NCBI GenBank assembly: GCA_023213395.1
Contig: CM041465.1
Coordinates: 71,493,741-71,557,740, forward strand
From: Cycas panzhihuaensis
Lineage: Eukaryota > Cycadophyta
Length of the DNA: 64,000 bases
Direction: 5' to 3'
The stretch's first letter is position 1. Each line of letters opens with the position of its first letter. The translations under genes were made by a program, and so were the position numbers. Shown here piece by piece: positions 11,727 to 23,790 of this stretch. Below the pieces are notes generated by a model that was given only the letters and a program-made list of their open reading frames with translations, was not told the origin of the DNA and searched no databases.

Positions 11727-12059
11727 TGATGGATTTAGAACATGGAGATAGAGTGGAGCAGAAATCAAATAATCGAGCCATTATATTACATAAGTATAAA
11801 TAAAGTATTACATTCAATCCATGTTTGAGAGTGAGTATATATTTTCCAATAGAGGTGGTGTCTAAAAGACACTAGGGTTTATCACCCCAATAAATATATA
11901 GTCTGAGGGACAAGGTAAATCTCCTCAACCTCTAGAATTTAATGTACATTAAAATAATACTTAACTAAAGTAACACTTAACCTTACCTTACTTACCTTCA
12001 CATGTGTTCACTCACATATATAAATGGTGGGAATGGGGTGATTAACATTAATCCCAATA
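11727..12059 (-). repeat. Element C 3' LTR
   Basis: It matches 15913-16245 end to end: both begin TGATGGATTTRGAACATGG on the plus strand and end CCCAATA. Length is 333 bp for each. The outer edge abuts the TTTTA duplication. Confidence 0.92.
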
Positions 12060-12071
12060 TTCTCCCCCTTA
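12060..12071 (-). other. Element C polypurine tract
   Basis: The minus strand reads TAAGGGGGAGAA directly against the 3' LTR, the expected plus-strand cDNA primer. An almost identical tract sits at the same place in element D (41561-41572). Confidence 0.85.
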
Positions 12072-12762
12072 ATGATCATCATGAACATCTTTATTTTTCC
12101 TTGAACTTGTGGTATATGTATTTGAGGTATACTTTGAGTGAGTACTTAACCAAATATCCTTGTACTTTGTCTTCATCTTCATGCATCTTTATCCTTGTAT
12201 AGTGGTTTCCTTCAACATGATTTAGTTCAAGCAATCTCTAAGTGAGTGTGACTTACTTCAAATGAAGAAGAGTGGTTTCATCTTTGTCTTTAACTTCTAG
12301 AATCTTTATTTTATGAGTAATGATCATGTCAATGGTAAATACATCTTCATATACATCAATGTGATCATTCATTTAAGTTGAGTCTTCTACACTAGTCTTT
12401 TCAACATAAAAAACTTACCCTGATATTTGTCTCATATGTACAACATCATCATAGTTAAATTCATTCACATTGAGGGTTTCTCCCCCATAAATAGATTATA
12501 GTATATCCCAAATAGATTTTGATGTAGTTAATTTATTAACATTAACAAATACATTTTCGTTGATTGTACTAAAGATTAAAGCTATGATTTCATTGTCCTT
12601 TCTTAGGTTTTCTTTAAAATTTTCTTCTTCCTCTAGATAACCACATGTAACAAATTTCTAAAAATCTTTTGTAATAAGAAGTGTTTTCAATAATCTTTTC
12701 TATATATGAAAATTGGTCCCATCAAGTGTGGTAATTAGCACATCATCCAAATAAAATGCCAT
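12072..12762 (-). pseudogene. Element C gag-like remnant
   Basis: A minus-strand ATG at 12762-12760 opens MAFYLDDVLITTLDGTNFHI, followed by a stop, KRLLKTLLITKDF, FVTCGYLEEEENFKENLRK, EIIALIFSTINENVF, NKLTTSKSIWDIL and IYGGETLN. This is the UBN2/DUF4219 capsid type of plant copia gag, with the usual LDGTNF and alternating hydrophobic pattern. No zinc knuckle or pol follows; about 150 bases before the polypurine tract are instead similar to the same place in element D. Several stops (TAG, TAA) interrupt it. Confidence 0.75.
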
Positions 12763-15700
12763 TTGAAATGCATTTTAGTTTATGAGCTTGAATAAGTAAA
12801 TGAAGGCCTTAAATGTATGAATAACATAAAATGGACAATAACTACTTTTTAATACATATAAATCCCTTAAACAAAGTAGGTAAGTAATGCGATCAAATGC
12901 ACAACCTTTTTAAGACAAAATATTTCCTTTTGCATAGAATTAAATTAATTAATACTTTTATGAAAGTAAGGATTTATATACTCCTTTAAGGTTTAACAAT
13001 ATAAATAATTATCTTTAATGATGAAATGATAGATATTCAATGATATTCTTTAACTAAGCGTAAACTTATCAAAGCTAAGGAGTAGCTAAAGTAAAATAAA
13101 TGATCTTTATCAATGTAAAAATGAAGTGTGCTTGATTATGAAAATAATTAGCTATCCTTTTGAAAGTAGTAGATCCTTTTGAAATTGAAGTGTAACCTTT
13201 TCTTTAGATGATAGAGATGTCTAAAAAATAATAAGTTCCTTCTAAGAAATGTAGAAAATAAACAACTAGAATATAAAATATACCTGTTTAATTAGGTAGC
13301 TCCACGTAATTTGAAGTACTGAAAATCTAGCTTCTTACTGCAAAAAATTACTTGAAAATACAAACAAAGAATAATAAAAGCTTCAAGAATAAATTGTTAG
13401 TAATCAATAAAGTGGATATAATCTTTTGAGATAATATAATACTTGAAAAGTTATAGGATGATGCTTATAATGAATGAATAAGAAGATAAAGGCAACTAAC
13501 TTTAAAAACATACCAAATGAAGTTAGAATTGAGTGAAACATGTTTCAAACTAAAGAACATCAAATATCCTTTCTGATAGATTTGGCCATTCAGAAAACTG
13601 ATTCTTAAAACTCAAGGTTTTAAAGAATAAGTGTAGAGACCTCTTTTAGAACTTAAATAGGAGCCACAAGACTTAAAATATTATAAAAATATACTATAAC
13701 TTTATGAAAAATTATAAAAATGCTCACTTATAGATTAAGACCTTTTAATGTGACTTATTCTAAAAAATCTTGAAGAAAATATTTTTTAAAAATACTGAAT
13801 AATGAAGAACTAGGTTAGACTAGGCACCTTAACTTCACGAGCCTAAAATGCATTCAAAATAGCTTCAAATCACTTGAAAAACTACATCAACATAAAAAGG
13901 TCTAAATCAGCTTTCTAATAAAGATGACAGTTCAGAAAATGGATATCAAATAAGAAAGTTATAGTGAAAATAGTGAAGTGACCTCTTTATGTTTAGTAAA
14001 CTAGAAGCTGGAAAATTAGGTGACTTTAAACTATTAAAAACTAGTCAAAATGGCTCCAAATCTAGAAAATGACTAGTCCATTGTGAAGCTTATGAAGTCA
14101 CAATCATTATAAGACTAGTTTCATCAAAATCTGGTACTCCGGTGAGGAGTTATAGATGAAAATACTCTAGTTATCCTTTTAGAGTAAAATAAATTAAAAA
14201 AATATATAAAAGAAAACTTTTTATAAAGGTTGATTAGCCCCTTCAAAAAGTAGCTTATGGTTACATGGAGGTCAAGAACTGGGGGTTAACCATCTAAAAG
14301 AGGCCAAGACCTTTAAATGCCTAAATCTCAAAAGTTTATACAATTAAATTAAATTAAATTTAACTTTAGAAAAAATAAAAAATAAAATAAAAGATATGAT
14401 CAACACCGTCGCTTCTGTGATCATGTAGAGGGAGAAACAAGCAATGAATTTGATTGAAAAATAATCAAGAGACATCAGATTAAGGGCACCAAAGGTCCAC
14501 ATAGATGGATTAATGAAGATTTTTAAAAAATATTTAATTTTTTATACAAAAAAATAAAATAAAAAGGACAGTGTTAATAATGCACAAATGCCGTGCGTTA
14601 ACAGAGCTGAAATTTTGCATCTTACCAGAGATAAAAAAATGATCAAAACACTTCAAACTCAGTCACAGAGAGAGGTTCCACAAACCTTCATATGGATTGA
14701 TCTAAATTTTGATCTAAAAGAAGGATTAATATATATATTTTATAATAGAATGGTGAAGAAATTGTGAGGAACGACAAAGCGACAGTGGCATACCATGAAG
14801 ACTGGAGGTACATTCGGTCTTTGATCTTCACCTAGATGAATTTATAAGGGGAGCCCAAGTAACACAGATTTGATTCAGTGAAAAATACAAAAGAAATTAC
14901 TTTGTGTTAACAAAAGATAAGAAAATGGTGAACAACAAGGATGAGGCGACTCAAATGATTCGAACTCCTCACAGAAGATATAGTTTCCACCAAACTTCAG
15001 GAGTAGCTGGGTATCCTAGTTAATAAGGCACTGGTAAAATTTTATGCCAAAAAGTTTCTTGTACGTAGAGAACGAAGCTTTGGATCCTAGGGAGGTTATA
15101 TGACTTTATGGAGACTGTACGACTCAAAGAATGCTAAACAATGGACTAAAATTATTTGGTTTAACTTAAATTAGTCCTGCACCCCTGTCACAAAAGATAT
15201 CTGATGAAAAAGGAAGCCAACATGAGCAAATGAGAGAAAGGGCACTAGGGTTTTATTACCAAAAAGAGTAGCTGAGCTTCTAAGAGGAAGATCTCTTTGT
15301 AGAAGTGTCAAAAATTAAAACCATCGAATCCAATATGGAGTTGACTTAGAGAGCTTCGAAATGACTAGTCATTTACTAGGGTTTCGATCACCGTGGAGAC
15401 TGCACCAGCCTATAAAAGCTCAAGTTCCTTATTAAACCTTAAAAGAATAGTGAATAAATAATAAAAACTTATAAAATATCAAATGAAATATTGGTATAAT
15501 TTTCCAAAAGATTGTTATGCTGAATGCAAAACTGTTACTGCACAGATCTAAAGAAATATTAAGTAAATAGAGCAAATACACCAAAAATAGTCAAATATTT
15601 AATAAAAATATGTAAAATTTATTAATAGAACTTTATAAAATGATGAAATATTAAATATTCTACTGATTACAGTTGTGACTCTACACATATCTATAAAAAT

Positions 15701-15896
15701 ATGGATTATTTTGCACATATAAATTAGAAGTAATCAAAATTTTAATAAAAATAATATAAAAAACTGTTAATAAGCTTTATAAAAAAAGGAATAGAACCAA
15801 TATTTTGCTTGCCATACATAGCTTTGATAATTTTTTGCTTCAGAAAATAATAGATCTTCTTGCTTTCAAATAAAGGACTTTAATAGGCCAAAATAT
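12763..15896 (-). other. Element C 5' leader (about 3.1 kb, non-coding)
   Basis: No coding sequence is seen. Blocks match the leader of element A over 13050-15300, and the TTAGCCCCTT...GGTTACATGG block at 14230-14310 also has counterparts in B and D. Confidence 0.7.
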
Positions 15897-15910
15897 GAAC
15901 TCTTATACTA
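15897..15910 (-). other. Element C primer-binding site
   Basis: The minus strand reads TAGTATAAGAGTTC, a mutated form of the initiator-Met complement TGGTATCAGAGC, two bases inside the 5' LTR edge at 15913. Confidence 0.75.
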
Positions 15911-15912
15911 AA

Positions 15913-16245
15913 TGATGGATTTGGAACATGGAGATAGAGTAGAGCTAAAATCAAATAATTAAGCTATTGTATTGCATGAGTATAAACAAAGTATTACATT
16001 CAATCCATGTTTGAGAGTGAGTACATATTTTCTAATAGAGATGGTATCTAAAAGACACTAGGGTTTATCACCCCAGCAAATATATAGTTTGAGGGAGGAG
16101 GGAAACCTCCTCAACCTCCATAATTTAAAATACATTAAAACAATACTTAAATAAAGTAACAATTAACCTTACCTTACTTACCTTCACATGTGTGCACTCA
16201 TATGTGTAAATGGTGGGAGTGGGGTGATGAACGTTAACCCCAATA
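15913..16245 (-). repeat. Element C 5' LTR
   Basis: Direct copy of 11727-12059 and of exactly equal length. It is followed by TTTTA at 16246-16250. Confidence 0.92.
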
Positions 16246-16250
16246 TTTTA
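16246..16250. repeat. Target-site duplication of element C, right copy
   Basis: TTTTA, identical to 11722-11726. Confidence 0.85.
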
Positions 16251-16559
16251 TGCACTATTATTATATATTAATGTAGATTACTGGTTAGATCCATTATATG
16301 GAACAATGAGTAAATCACTTAGAATGTTGATTTAATACTAAAATAGTAACTCTTCATGCAAAAGCAATATTTTTTCATACCACCATAGTAACCTGCCATA
16401 TTAAAATATACTTAATCTTGGTTGTTAGCTAATTTCTTAGGGTATTATGTAGTTATATAATGCATGTTATAGTTTTAGTTTTTTTACATGTCAGGAGTTA
16501 AACACCCATTCTTGACATTAAAATAATCTTACTTATCCCCAACTTGAGTAACACATTAT
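16251..16559. other. Unassigned AT-rich flank of element C
   Basis: No coding or repeat signal was recognised. It continues the sequence into which element C inserted, possibly the 3' end of element E. Confidence 0.4.
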
Positions 16560-17440
16560 GGCACACTTAGTTTAGCATCTATTGGGAATCATTGACCCTA
16601 GTCATGATAGAGTTTAAATCTACTACCATTCACCATATTTAGTAGTAATTATTCAGCTAATTCTTTTAGTTATATAGATCCATTATCATAAATTTTAATG
16701 ACTTCATATGGATCCAACCATCTAATTTTTAGTTCTCCTAAATGTGTATGAAACTTATCATCATATAATAATGCTTTATCATCTTTATAAAATCACGACA
16801 TTCGTATGCAGTAGTCATGCCATGCCTTTTTCATGCCCTTCTTAATCATCTGCATCTATGTTACTATAGTTCTTAGTTCCTCTAATTCCATTAATTGGAG
16901 TACTCTTTGCCTTAGAACTCCACATCATCCAAGCAACATGCTAGGGTGATGCAAGGCTAGGAATCTCAAATTCATTCAACATTACTATTTTAATACCATA
17001 CACAATATAAAATAGAGTTTGGCTAGTTAATTTTTTATAAGTTTTGCATAAGGCCTATAGGATCAAATGTAGCCGTTTGGCCCAATCAACTCTACCTATA
17101 TCACAAATTTCCCTTAAGCAAATTTTGATGGTCTTATTCAAACTTTTTTTTTACCATTCACTCTTTAATAATATGTTTACTTATGATGATTAGTAACAAA
17201 TGTGGAAGTTAATCCTTTAATGATTTTATTAATAAAGTGACTTCCTTGGTCACTCAAAATCTTTAAGGGTAATCCAAATGCATGATGATGACCTCATAAA
17301 GAAGCTTTGTAGTATTTTGCATATTAGCTTATTATAATGGTCACATCTTTATCCATTTTATCATGTAATATATGGAAGCTAATATATATCATACTTATGA
17401 TCATTGGTTAGTTAGATGAATAGAACCAACAAAAGCCAAA
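16560..17440 (-). pseudogene. Ty3/gypsy integrase remnant
   Basis: The minus strand reads FGLPLKILSDQGSHFINK near 17285-17230 (second catalytic Asp present), a gap with stops, then KKGMKKAWHDYCIRMS, DDKALLYDDKFHTHLGELK, RWLDPYEVIKIYDNGSI and LLNMVNGSRFKLYHD near 16860-16600. The phrase LGELKIRWLDPYEV and the NGSRFK ending are typical of Tat/Athila-type gypsy integrase C-termini. The H2C2 zinc domain is not readable. It may be the 3' end of the same decayed element whose RT remnant lies at 36900-39300, split by later insertions, but that is inference. Confidence 0.7.
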
Positions 17441-17466
17441 CCTCATTTTTTAAAGGGTGCCTATTT

Positions 17467-17545
17467 CTACTTCAACTATTCTTTATACGTTGCTACTTTA
17501 ACTATTCTTTATGCATTACTACTTTAACTATTACCTAATACATTA
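17467..17545. repeat. Three tandem copies of a 26-27 bp unit
   Basis: Units start CTACTTCAACTATTC, CTACTTTAACTATTC and CTACTTTAACTATTA at 17467, 17493 and 17519. They lie just upstream, on the minus strand, of the integrase remnant. Confidence 0.85.
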
Positions 17546-18589
17546 CTAGTTTGTGTATTCTAAGGCTAGCAAAAGAAAATTGTAGAACTTATGGGTAAGA
17601 AAAAACACCCTACTATGCTAATTATTTACTCATATATGGTATCGTAATCTATTTGTTATATAACTCTAATGGAAATATGAGTCAATGTCTTGATCAACAT
17701 GTGCTTAACCAATAGGCAAAAGGCATCTCGTAATGTTATATTCTAGATAAAAAGGAATTAAAATAAAGATGTTGGTATTATGATAAACTTGTTTATGGTA
17801 ATAGTGGTTAGAACTTCACAAGATTTTTATTATCACCAACATAAAAGAAAAGGATAACAAACTATTTGCTCTTAATATCCTAAAATTAAGAAATAAGATA
17901 CAATGGGAGAATCCAAAAGTACATCCATATAACCATTTAACAATGGGTTTTAAGGTAAACATAAGAGAAGACCATTGATAAACAAAAAACCCAATGCAAA
18001 ATATATCTTTGAATGTCAAAGAAAATAATCCATTTAGTAACAAACCATTAGGTAAAATTCATAATGGATTAAAGATAAATGAAGTTATTTTATTGATTTT
18101 TAAAGGATGGATTATAATAATAAATCTCTGACATGATCAAATACTTCTTTAATTTGATTACAAGAATCACTTAGTGCAAACTATTACTTAGGATACTTCC
18201 CTAATAAAAACTATAAAAATACAATATTCCAAATTCTTTAATAGCTAGAACTTGAGCTTGCTATAGAGTTTGTAGACCTTTGGGTAGGTTGGAAGTAAGA
18301 TCCTCTCTATAAGTACATGTAATATATTAAGGGGAAAGAAAATATATCAACAAAAGGAAGAAATAGGATTATTGACACACAAGAAGAGACAATAATAGAA
18401 AAGAAAAAGGTACTCGATATACAACTAGGAAAGGAAAAGCATGAAAAGAAAAATGACAAATAAGAACATACTAGATATACCACAAATACTAATTAGATTT
18501 TGTAGAAGTTAGAATAGAACTCCAAATGAGTTAAAACCTTTCTCTATATTCTCCTTCACCTTTTATAATTTTCCTCCTCTAAACTAATT
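17546..18589. other. Unassigned AT-rich stretch
   Basis: No conserved domain was read on either strand. A 75-codon minus-strand open frame (17816-18043) has low-complexity composition and resembles nothing I recognise. Confidence 0.4.
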
Positions 18590-19211
18590 ATTGTAAACAT
18601 ATCACCAACATTAATGTTGAGACAACTATGATTGTGAAAAGTTAGTTGACTATAAATTTAAAGTTTTCCACCTTCCCAAATTTGAAAATTATTAGTAATA
18701 TTTATGGTGATTTGTCATCTCCTATAATGCATATGTTTAATTGTTTACCCCTATTACATGATTGTCAACACCATTACCTCTATTCATCAGATATATATAG
18801 ATAATTCTAATGGATAATTATTATCCTTTATTCCTATATGGTTGAAGTTGATAAAGATGTGCCCATCTTTGCTACCATCTTCTTATACAAATTTTGGATT
18901 AGTTGGAGCTTGTCTATTTCCATCATCCCTTCTAGCCTATAGGCCTTCTCCTCAAGGGATACCAACCTTTGATCTTATCTATCTAATAGATGCTTCAAAC
19001 TATATGGCTAACTACCCAAGTTAATATCTTATTTTCCCACCCCTCTACTTGGACTACTTGGTCAAAACTTAATTATAGCCTCTTTATAATCATCTTTTTA
19101 ACAACCAAATCAAAAAAAGCTTTGCTATCAATAATCTCCTTATCTTTTAATATGCTTAGAACAAAATTAGAAGCAACACATGAGATATTAGATATAAAAA
19201 GATCTAGTATT
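18590..19211 (-). pseudogene. Decayed coding region of unknown function, part 2 (left flank of F)
   Basis: The minus strand reads NEILDLFISNISCVASNFV, LSILKDKEIIDSKAFFDLVV, then after stops and a frame change LVSLEEKAYRLEGMMEIDKL and LIQNLYKKMVAK, a coiled-coil-like pattern. It appears to continue the minus-strand coding region 25320-28760, from which it was split when element F inserted at TCATT. The same flank is present a second time at 24028-24658. The function is not recognised; a gag-like or extra-ORF protein of a gypsy element is possible. Confidence 0.45.
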
Positions 19212-19216
19212 TCATT
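19212..19216. repeat. Target-site duplication of element F, left copy
   Basis: TCATT before the 5' LTR. It also occurs before the distal LTR at 24659-24663 and after it at 25315-25319. Confidence 0.85.
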
Positions 19217-19861
19217 TGTTAGATAATGTAATAACAATGTTTTGGAGGCTAAAATTTTGACAAGTTGGTAGTGCAGTTTCCCCCCAAACTTCCATAGGGG
19301 GTTCCAAGGGGGGAAGGAGCCCCCCTTGGCTGGGGGGATATGGGGATGTTAGAATGTCATCTGCAAAGAGGGGGTTCAAGGGCAATAGCCCGTGACCTAA
19401 GAAGCTAGCACTGAAAAACATACTAAATTGTAAAGAGAATCAAGGTTATTCACTTAAAATACCCTAGATTCTATGGTCGAGATTTGTGCCTTGTATGACT
19501 CTCTCATGTAGCCTAATTTAGGTGTTTTTTCATTATGTTCGACGTATTAGATGTACTATGAGTAGTTGGGTGGTTGGTTGTTACTGTGAGTATTCTACTA
19601 TAGATTTGTATATATTTCTCCATTCTTTGGTAATAAAGATCGATACCTTTCCTATTTGGATGTTTCCCTAGCACACTGCTAGGGTTTTACCATGTTATAT
19701 CAGGTGTATATGTGATGCTTGGCTTTCTTATTCATTTTATTATATTGTCTCTAGTTTAAGAACTTGCATGTTAAATTTCAGTTTTGATTCTTGTAACTAG
19801 TTACAAAATAGTTTAGATCTTGGTGGAGGTTTCAGGTTATTGGAACCTTGTCTTCTCAATA
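19217..19861 (+). repeat. Element F 5' LTR
   Basis: It begins TGTTAGATAATG and ends CTTCTCAATA, where the distal copy reads CTTCTCAACA. Length is 645 bp. A run of C and G blocks (19280-19345) stands out in otherwise AT-rich DNA. Confidence 0.88.
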
Positions 19862-19863
19862 AG

Positions 19864-19876
19864 TGGTATCAGAGCC
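19864..19876 (+). other. Element F primer-binding site
   Basis: TGGTATCAGAGCC is the unaltered initiator-Met tRNA complement, two bases after the LTR. Confidence 0.95.
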
Positions 19877-19934
19877 ACTTTTATTTTTGTAGCGAGTTTG
19901 TGAAGGTTTTAGTGTCAGTTTTTTTCTACACCAA

Positions 19935-20770
19935 ATGGCAAAACTGGTGAATGCAAAGTTTGAGGTGGGGAAATTTAATAACAAGAATAACTTCAAGTTG
20001 TGGAAATTAAAAGCATATGATGTTCTAGTACAACAAGGTTTGTAGAGAGCTCTTGCAGGCAAATCAAATAAACTTGTAAGGATGGACGATGATGAATGGG
20101 ATGATCTAGATAAAAGTGCTCTTAGCACAATGTGATTGTGATTAGCAGATGAAGTTCTATTCAACATCACAGGGAAGCAGATAGGAGTAGGATTATGGAC
20201 CTGGTTGGAAGGCTTGTATATAACAAAATCAGTGACGAACCAAATCTACTTAAAGAGGCAACTATACTCATTACGAATGAAGGAAGGTATAAAAATTTCT
20301 GACCATTTAAATATTTTTAATACTCTTATTTATCAGTTGGCTAGTATCAATGTCATAATTGAGGATGAGGACAAGGTTGTTACCTTGTTATATTTATTAT
20401 GAGAATCGTAGGATAATATTGTCATCTCAATTAGTTTTAGCACTAAAGATGAATTAGATTATAATTCTGTTGTGAGTGCTTTGCCAATGGAAGAAGTGAG
20501 GAGGAAGTCTAGTCTTGAAACCTCCACACCAAAAGATATGACAACAAGGGGTAGAATAATTCAGAGAGGAAAAAGCTCCAGGGACACATCGAGGTCAAAG
20601 TCAAAATGCAAGAAGAGTAAGCTCAGATGTTGGGACTATAATAAGACAGGTCACCTTAAGAAGGATTACTACCAAAGGAAGAAGTTCCAGAAAATGGAAG
20701 ATCCTGCCAAGGAGGCTAATCTGGTGGAGTCGAATCAAGGTACAGATGATGATGTCTTGGTTGCTTGTAA
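19935..20770 (+). pseudogene. Element F gag
   Basis: The ATG at 19935 begins MAKLVNAKFEVGKFNNKNNF, followed by LWKLKAYDVLVQQGL, a normal copia capsid start. Recognisable stretches include DDEWDDLDKSALSTM, WTWLEGLYITKSVTNQIYLK (about 20190) and LYSLRMKEGIKISDHLNIF. Near 20625 the zinc knuckle reads CWDYNKTGHLKKDY: the first Cys and the His remain, but the second and last Cys have become Tyr. Stops lie near 20048, 20133 and 20401. In a live copy it forms the particle that packages RNA. Confidence 0.85.
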
Positions 20771-20779
20771 TGTTTCTCA

Positions 20780-21330
20780 TTATCACCATGATTGGTTATT
20801 AGATTCAAGTGCTTCACACCACATGTGTCTACACAAGAGTTGGTTCTCATCATACCAACCTCTTGATGGTGGTGATGTGCTTATGGGAAGTGAAGTTTCT
20901 TGTAAGATAGTGGGCATTGGTAGCATCAGAATTAAAATATTCGATGGTGTAGTAAGAATATTAACTAAAGTTAGATATGTACCTGATCTAAAAAGGAATT
21001 TGATTTCCTTGGGTGAACTAGATTCTAGTGGTTATAAGTACACAGGTCATGAAGGAGTCTTAAAGGTGTTAAAGGGTGCCTTGGTTGTTATGAAAGTCTT
21101 AAAGAAAGGAAACCTTTACATTTTAGTGGGAAGTATAGATGTCAGCCATGCAACTACAACATCAAAGACTAGAGAAGATCCAGCTCAGTTATGGCATCAA
21201 AGACTTAGGTACATGAGTGAGAGAGGACTTAGGGTGTTGATGAACTGTAAGTTACTTCCTAACTTACAACTTTCAGATTTGGCTTTTTGTAAACATTATA
21301 TTTTTGGAAAGTAGTATAGACTCGGGTTTA
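20780..21330 (+). pseudogene. Element F protease and pre-integrase domain
   Basis: WLLDSSASHHMCLHKSWF near 20790 is the aspartic protease active site (DSG changed to DSS, Asp kept). VRYVPDLKRNLISLGELD near 20975-21020 is its C-terminal signature. LWHQRLRYMSERGLRVL near 21190 and LAFCKHYIFGK near 21280 are the pre-integrase zinc-binding domain, with one Cys of its HHCC pattern changed. The frame is open from 20472 to the stop at 21312. Confidence 0.85.
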
Positions 21331-21339
21331 AAGTAGGAA

Positions 21340-22110
21340 GCCACACTAGTAAAGGTGTTCTAGATTATGTACATCTAGATGTGTGGGGACCAACCCATAC
21401 AATATCTTATGGAGGATCATTATACTTTGATATATTTATAGATGATTACTCCAGAAAGGTATGGGTCTATTTTTTGAAAAGGAAATATAAAGTTTTTAGT
21501 GTGTTTAACTAGTTCAAGGCTCTAGTTGAGAAGAGCACTGGCAAGTCAATTAAATGTTTAAGAACTGATAATGGAGGTGAGTTCAACTCCTTGGAGTTTG
21601 AGAACTATTGCAGAGAAGTTGGGATCGAAAGGTATAAGACCACTAGCTATACTCCACAGTAGAATAGCATAGTTGAGTGCATGAATAAGACACTCTTAAA
21701 AAGAGTAAGAAACATGCTAAGTAATGCAGGAGTAGATCAGAGCTTATTCGTAGAAGTTGTTTAGACAACCTATTATTTGGTAAACAACTCACCATCACTT
21801 GCAATAGATTATAAGATTCCTGAAGAGGTATGGATTGGACATCCATGTGATTTTTTAAATTTAAAAGTTTTTAGTTGTGATGCTTATGCCTTAACTGATA
21901 AAAGTCAACATTCAAAGTTAGACCTAAAATCTAAGAGATGTATCTTTGTTGGTTATGGTGATAGAGATGGTGTGAAGGGATATAGATTGTGGGATCCTAC
22001 TGCCCACAAAATCACTATTAATAGAGATGTTGTATTTGATGAATCTCCCTTTCTAAAATTAGGTAGTGTAGAAGTTGAAGTAAAACATGAGAAGAAAGTT
22101 GAACATTAAT
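21340..22110 (+). pseudogene. Element F integrase
   Basis: YVHLDVWGPTHT near 21370 carries the first catalytic Asp, [19 protein letters not shown] near 21560 the second, and IVECMNKTLLKRVRNML near 21670 the Glu, so all three acidic residues survive. VFSCDAYALTDKSQHSKLD and KRCIFVGYGDRDGVKGYRLW (about 21870-21990) follow, ending DVVFDESPF. Stops near 21511, 21660 and 21763 replace expected Gln or Trp codons. Confidence 0.87.
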
Positions 22111-22289
22111 AGGTCAAGTTTGAAACCCAACCATCTTTGGAAACAAAAGAGCAGGAAGATCTTTCTGAAGATGAATCTGCAATAGATTTATAGGAGTATG
22201 TGAATACTCCTCCATCTACTATTAGAAGATCTACACGAGTTAGTCATCCACCTAACAGGTATAGCCCTTCTATTTCTATTACTTTGGTT

Positions 22290-23790
22290 TCTAATGATGG
22301 TGAGCCCACATGCTATTAGAAAGCAGTAGATGATATCCATAGTGAGAAATGGAAGAGGGCTATGTGGGAAGAGATAGATGCTTTGAAGAAAAATAATTCA
22401 TGGGACTTGGTAGAACTTCCACATGGCAAAAAGACTATTGGTTGCAGGTGGGTTTTCAAGAAAAAAATAGATGTTGATGGAAAGGTTGACAAATACAGGG
22501 CAAGACTGGTGGATAAAGGCTTTACATAGAAAGTAGGTATTGATTTTCATGAGATCTTTTCACCAGTTATCAAACTTGTTTTAATTCGAGTTCTATTAGT
22601 ATTGGTAGCTTCTCTTGATTTGAAGTTAGAGTAGTTAGATGTAAAAATAACTTTTCTACATGGAGATTTAGATGAGAAGATCTATATGGATTAGCCAAAA
22701 GGGTTTATACAGAATGGAAGGAAAAGACTTATTTGTGGGCTCAGGAAATCATTGTATGGTCTACAGTAATCACCCAGGTAATGGTATAGGAGGTTTGATG
22801 CCTTTATGGAGAGCCAAAATTTTAAAAGAAGTGAGTATGGTCATTGTGTTTATTTTAAATTCTTAGACAATGGTTTATTCATCATCTTGGTATTATATGT
22901 TGATGACATGCTAGTTGTAAGTAAGAGCATGGCAGAAATTAATAAGTTAAAAGCTCAATTGGCTAGGACTTTTAATATGAAGGATCTAGGAGCTAAAAAA
23001 TAAATCTTAGATATGGAGATACATAGAGACAGGAAAAATGGTAAACTATGGTTATCATAGTAGAAATATGTGGAGAAGGTGCTAACCAGGTTTGGTATGG
23101 TAAATGTGAAACCAGTGAGTATCCTGTTGGCTTCCCATTTCAAGCTTTCTTTGAGTATGAGTCCTAGTAATAAAGAAGAAAATGATTATATATCTCATGT
23201 ACCTTATGCCAGTGCAGTAGGAAGTTTGATGTATGCCATGGTATATATAAGACCTGGCATTTCACATGCAGTCGATGTAGTTAGCAGGTTTATGGAAAAT
23301 CCAAGAAAGGAACATTAGGCAGCAGTGAAATGGGTGCTTCAGTATTTGAGAGGCACAAGTGACTATTGCATCACCTTTGGAGGTACAGGTAATCAGGTTT
23401 GTGTATATATTGATTCAGACTTTACAGGAGATTTAGATAAGAGAAGGTCTACTTCAGGTTATGTATTAACTCTTGTAAATGGTCTAGTTAGTTGGATGTC
23501 AAAATTGTAAAGCATAATTACATTATCGACCACAGAAGCTGAATATGTTGCTACAACATATGCTTATAAAGAAGAAATATGGTTACAGGGTCTATTGGTT
23601 GATCTTGGAAGGAAACAAAAAAATATAAAGGTATTTTGTGATAGTCAAGGTGCCATTTACATAGTAGGACAAAGCATATTACTCTTAAGTACTATTTTGT
23701 TAAACATGATGTGGAAGCAAGTGGAGTAGAACTTGAGAAGGTTAATACAAAATAAAATTCTGCTAATATATTCACAAAACTAGTACTATT
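22290..23790 (+). pseudogene. Element F reverse transcriptase and RNase H
   Basis: WKRAMWEEIDALKKNNSWDL (22350) starts the RT domain. VDKYRARLVDKGF, FSPVIKLVLIRVLLVL and LRKSLYGL follow, and LYVDDMLVVSKS near 22895 keeps both catalytic Asp. SAVGSLMYAMVYIRPGISHA and WVLQYLRGTSDYCITF mark the connection. RNase H shows VYIDSDFTGDLDKRRSTSGY near 23405, STTEAEYVATTYAYKEEIWL near 23525 and KVFCDSQGAI near 23630. A small deletion near 23660-23670 shifts the frame; the end is legible in another frame as NTK, stop, NSANIFTKL. Many in-frame TAG/TAA codons interrupt it. Confidence 0.87.

Larger units (their letters stand above)
11727..16245 (-). mobile_element. Element C: complete gag-only, non-autonomous copia-type element
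   Basis: Two direct LTRs of 333 bp each (11727-12059 and 15913-16245) are flanked by a perfect 5-bp duplication TTTTA. On the minus strand a primer site follows the 5' LTR at 15897-15910, and a polypurine tract precedes the 3' LTR at 12060-12071. The 3.85-kb interior holds only a degraded gag-like region (about 12070-12762) and a leader of about 3.1 kb; protease, integrase and RT are absent. It would have needed proteins from a partner such as element A. LTR copies look about 85-90 percent identical by eye, so the insertion is old. Element D has the same architecture. Confidence 0.9.

Noticed and set aside
17467-17545. CRISPR-like short repeat array
   Set aside because: The units are directly adjacent without spacers, in an AT-rich plant repeat region.
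18842-19024. 60-codon open frame conserved in a second copy at 24289-24471
   Set aside because: The two copies are parts of one duplicated flank, so conservation reflects recent duplication. The opposite strand carries the more protein-like reading.
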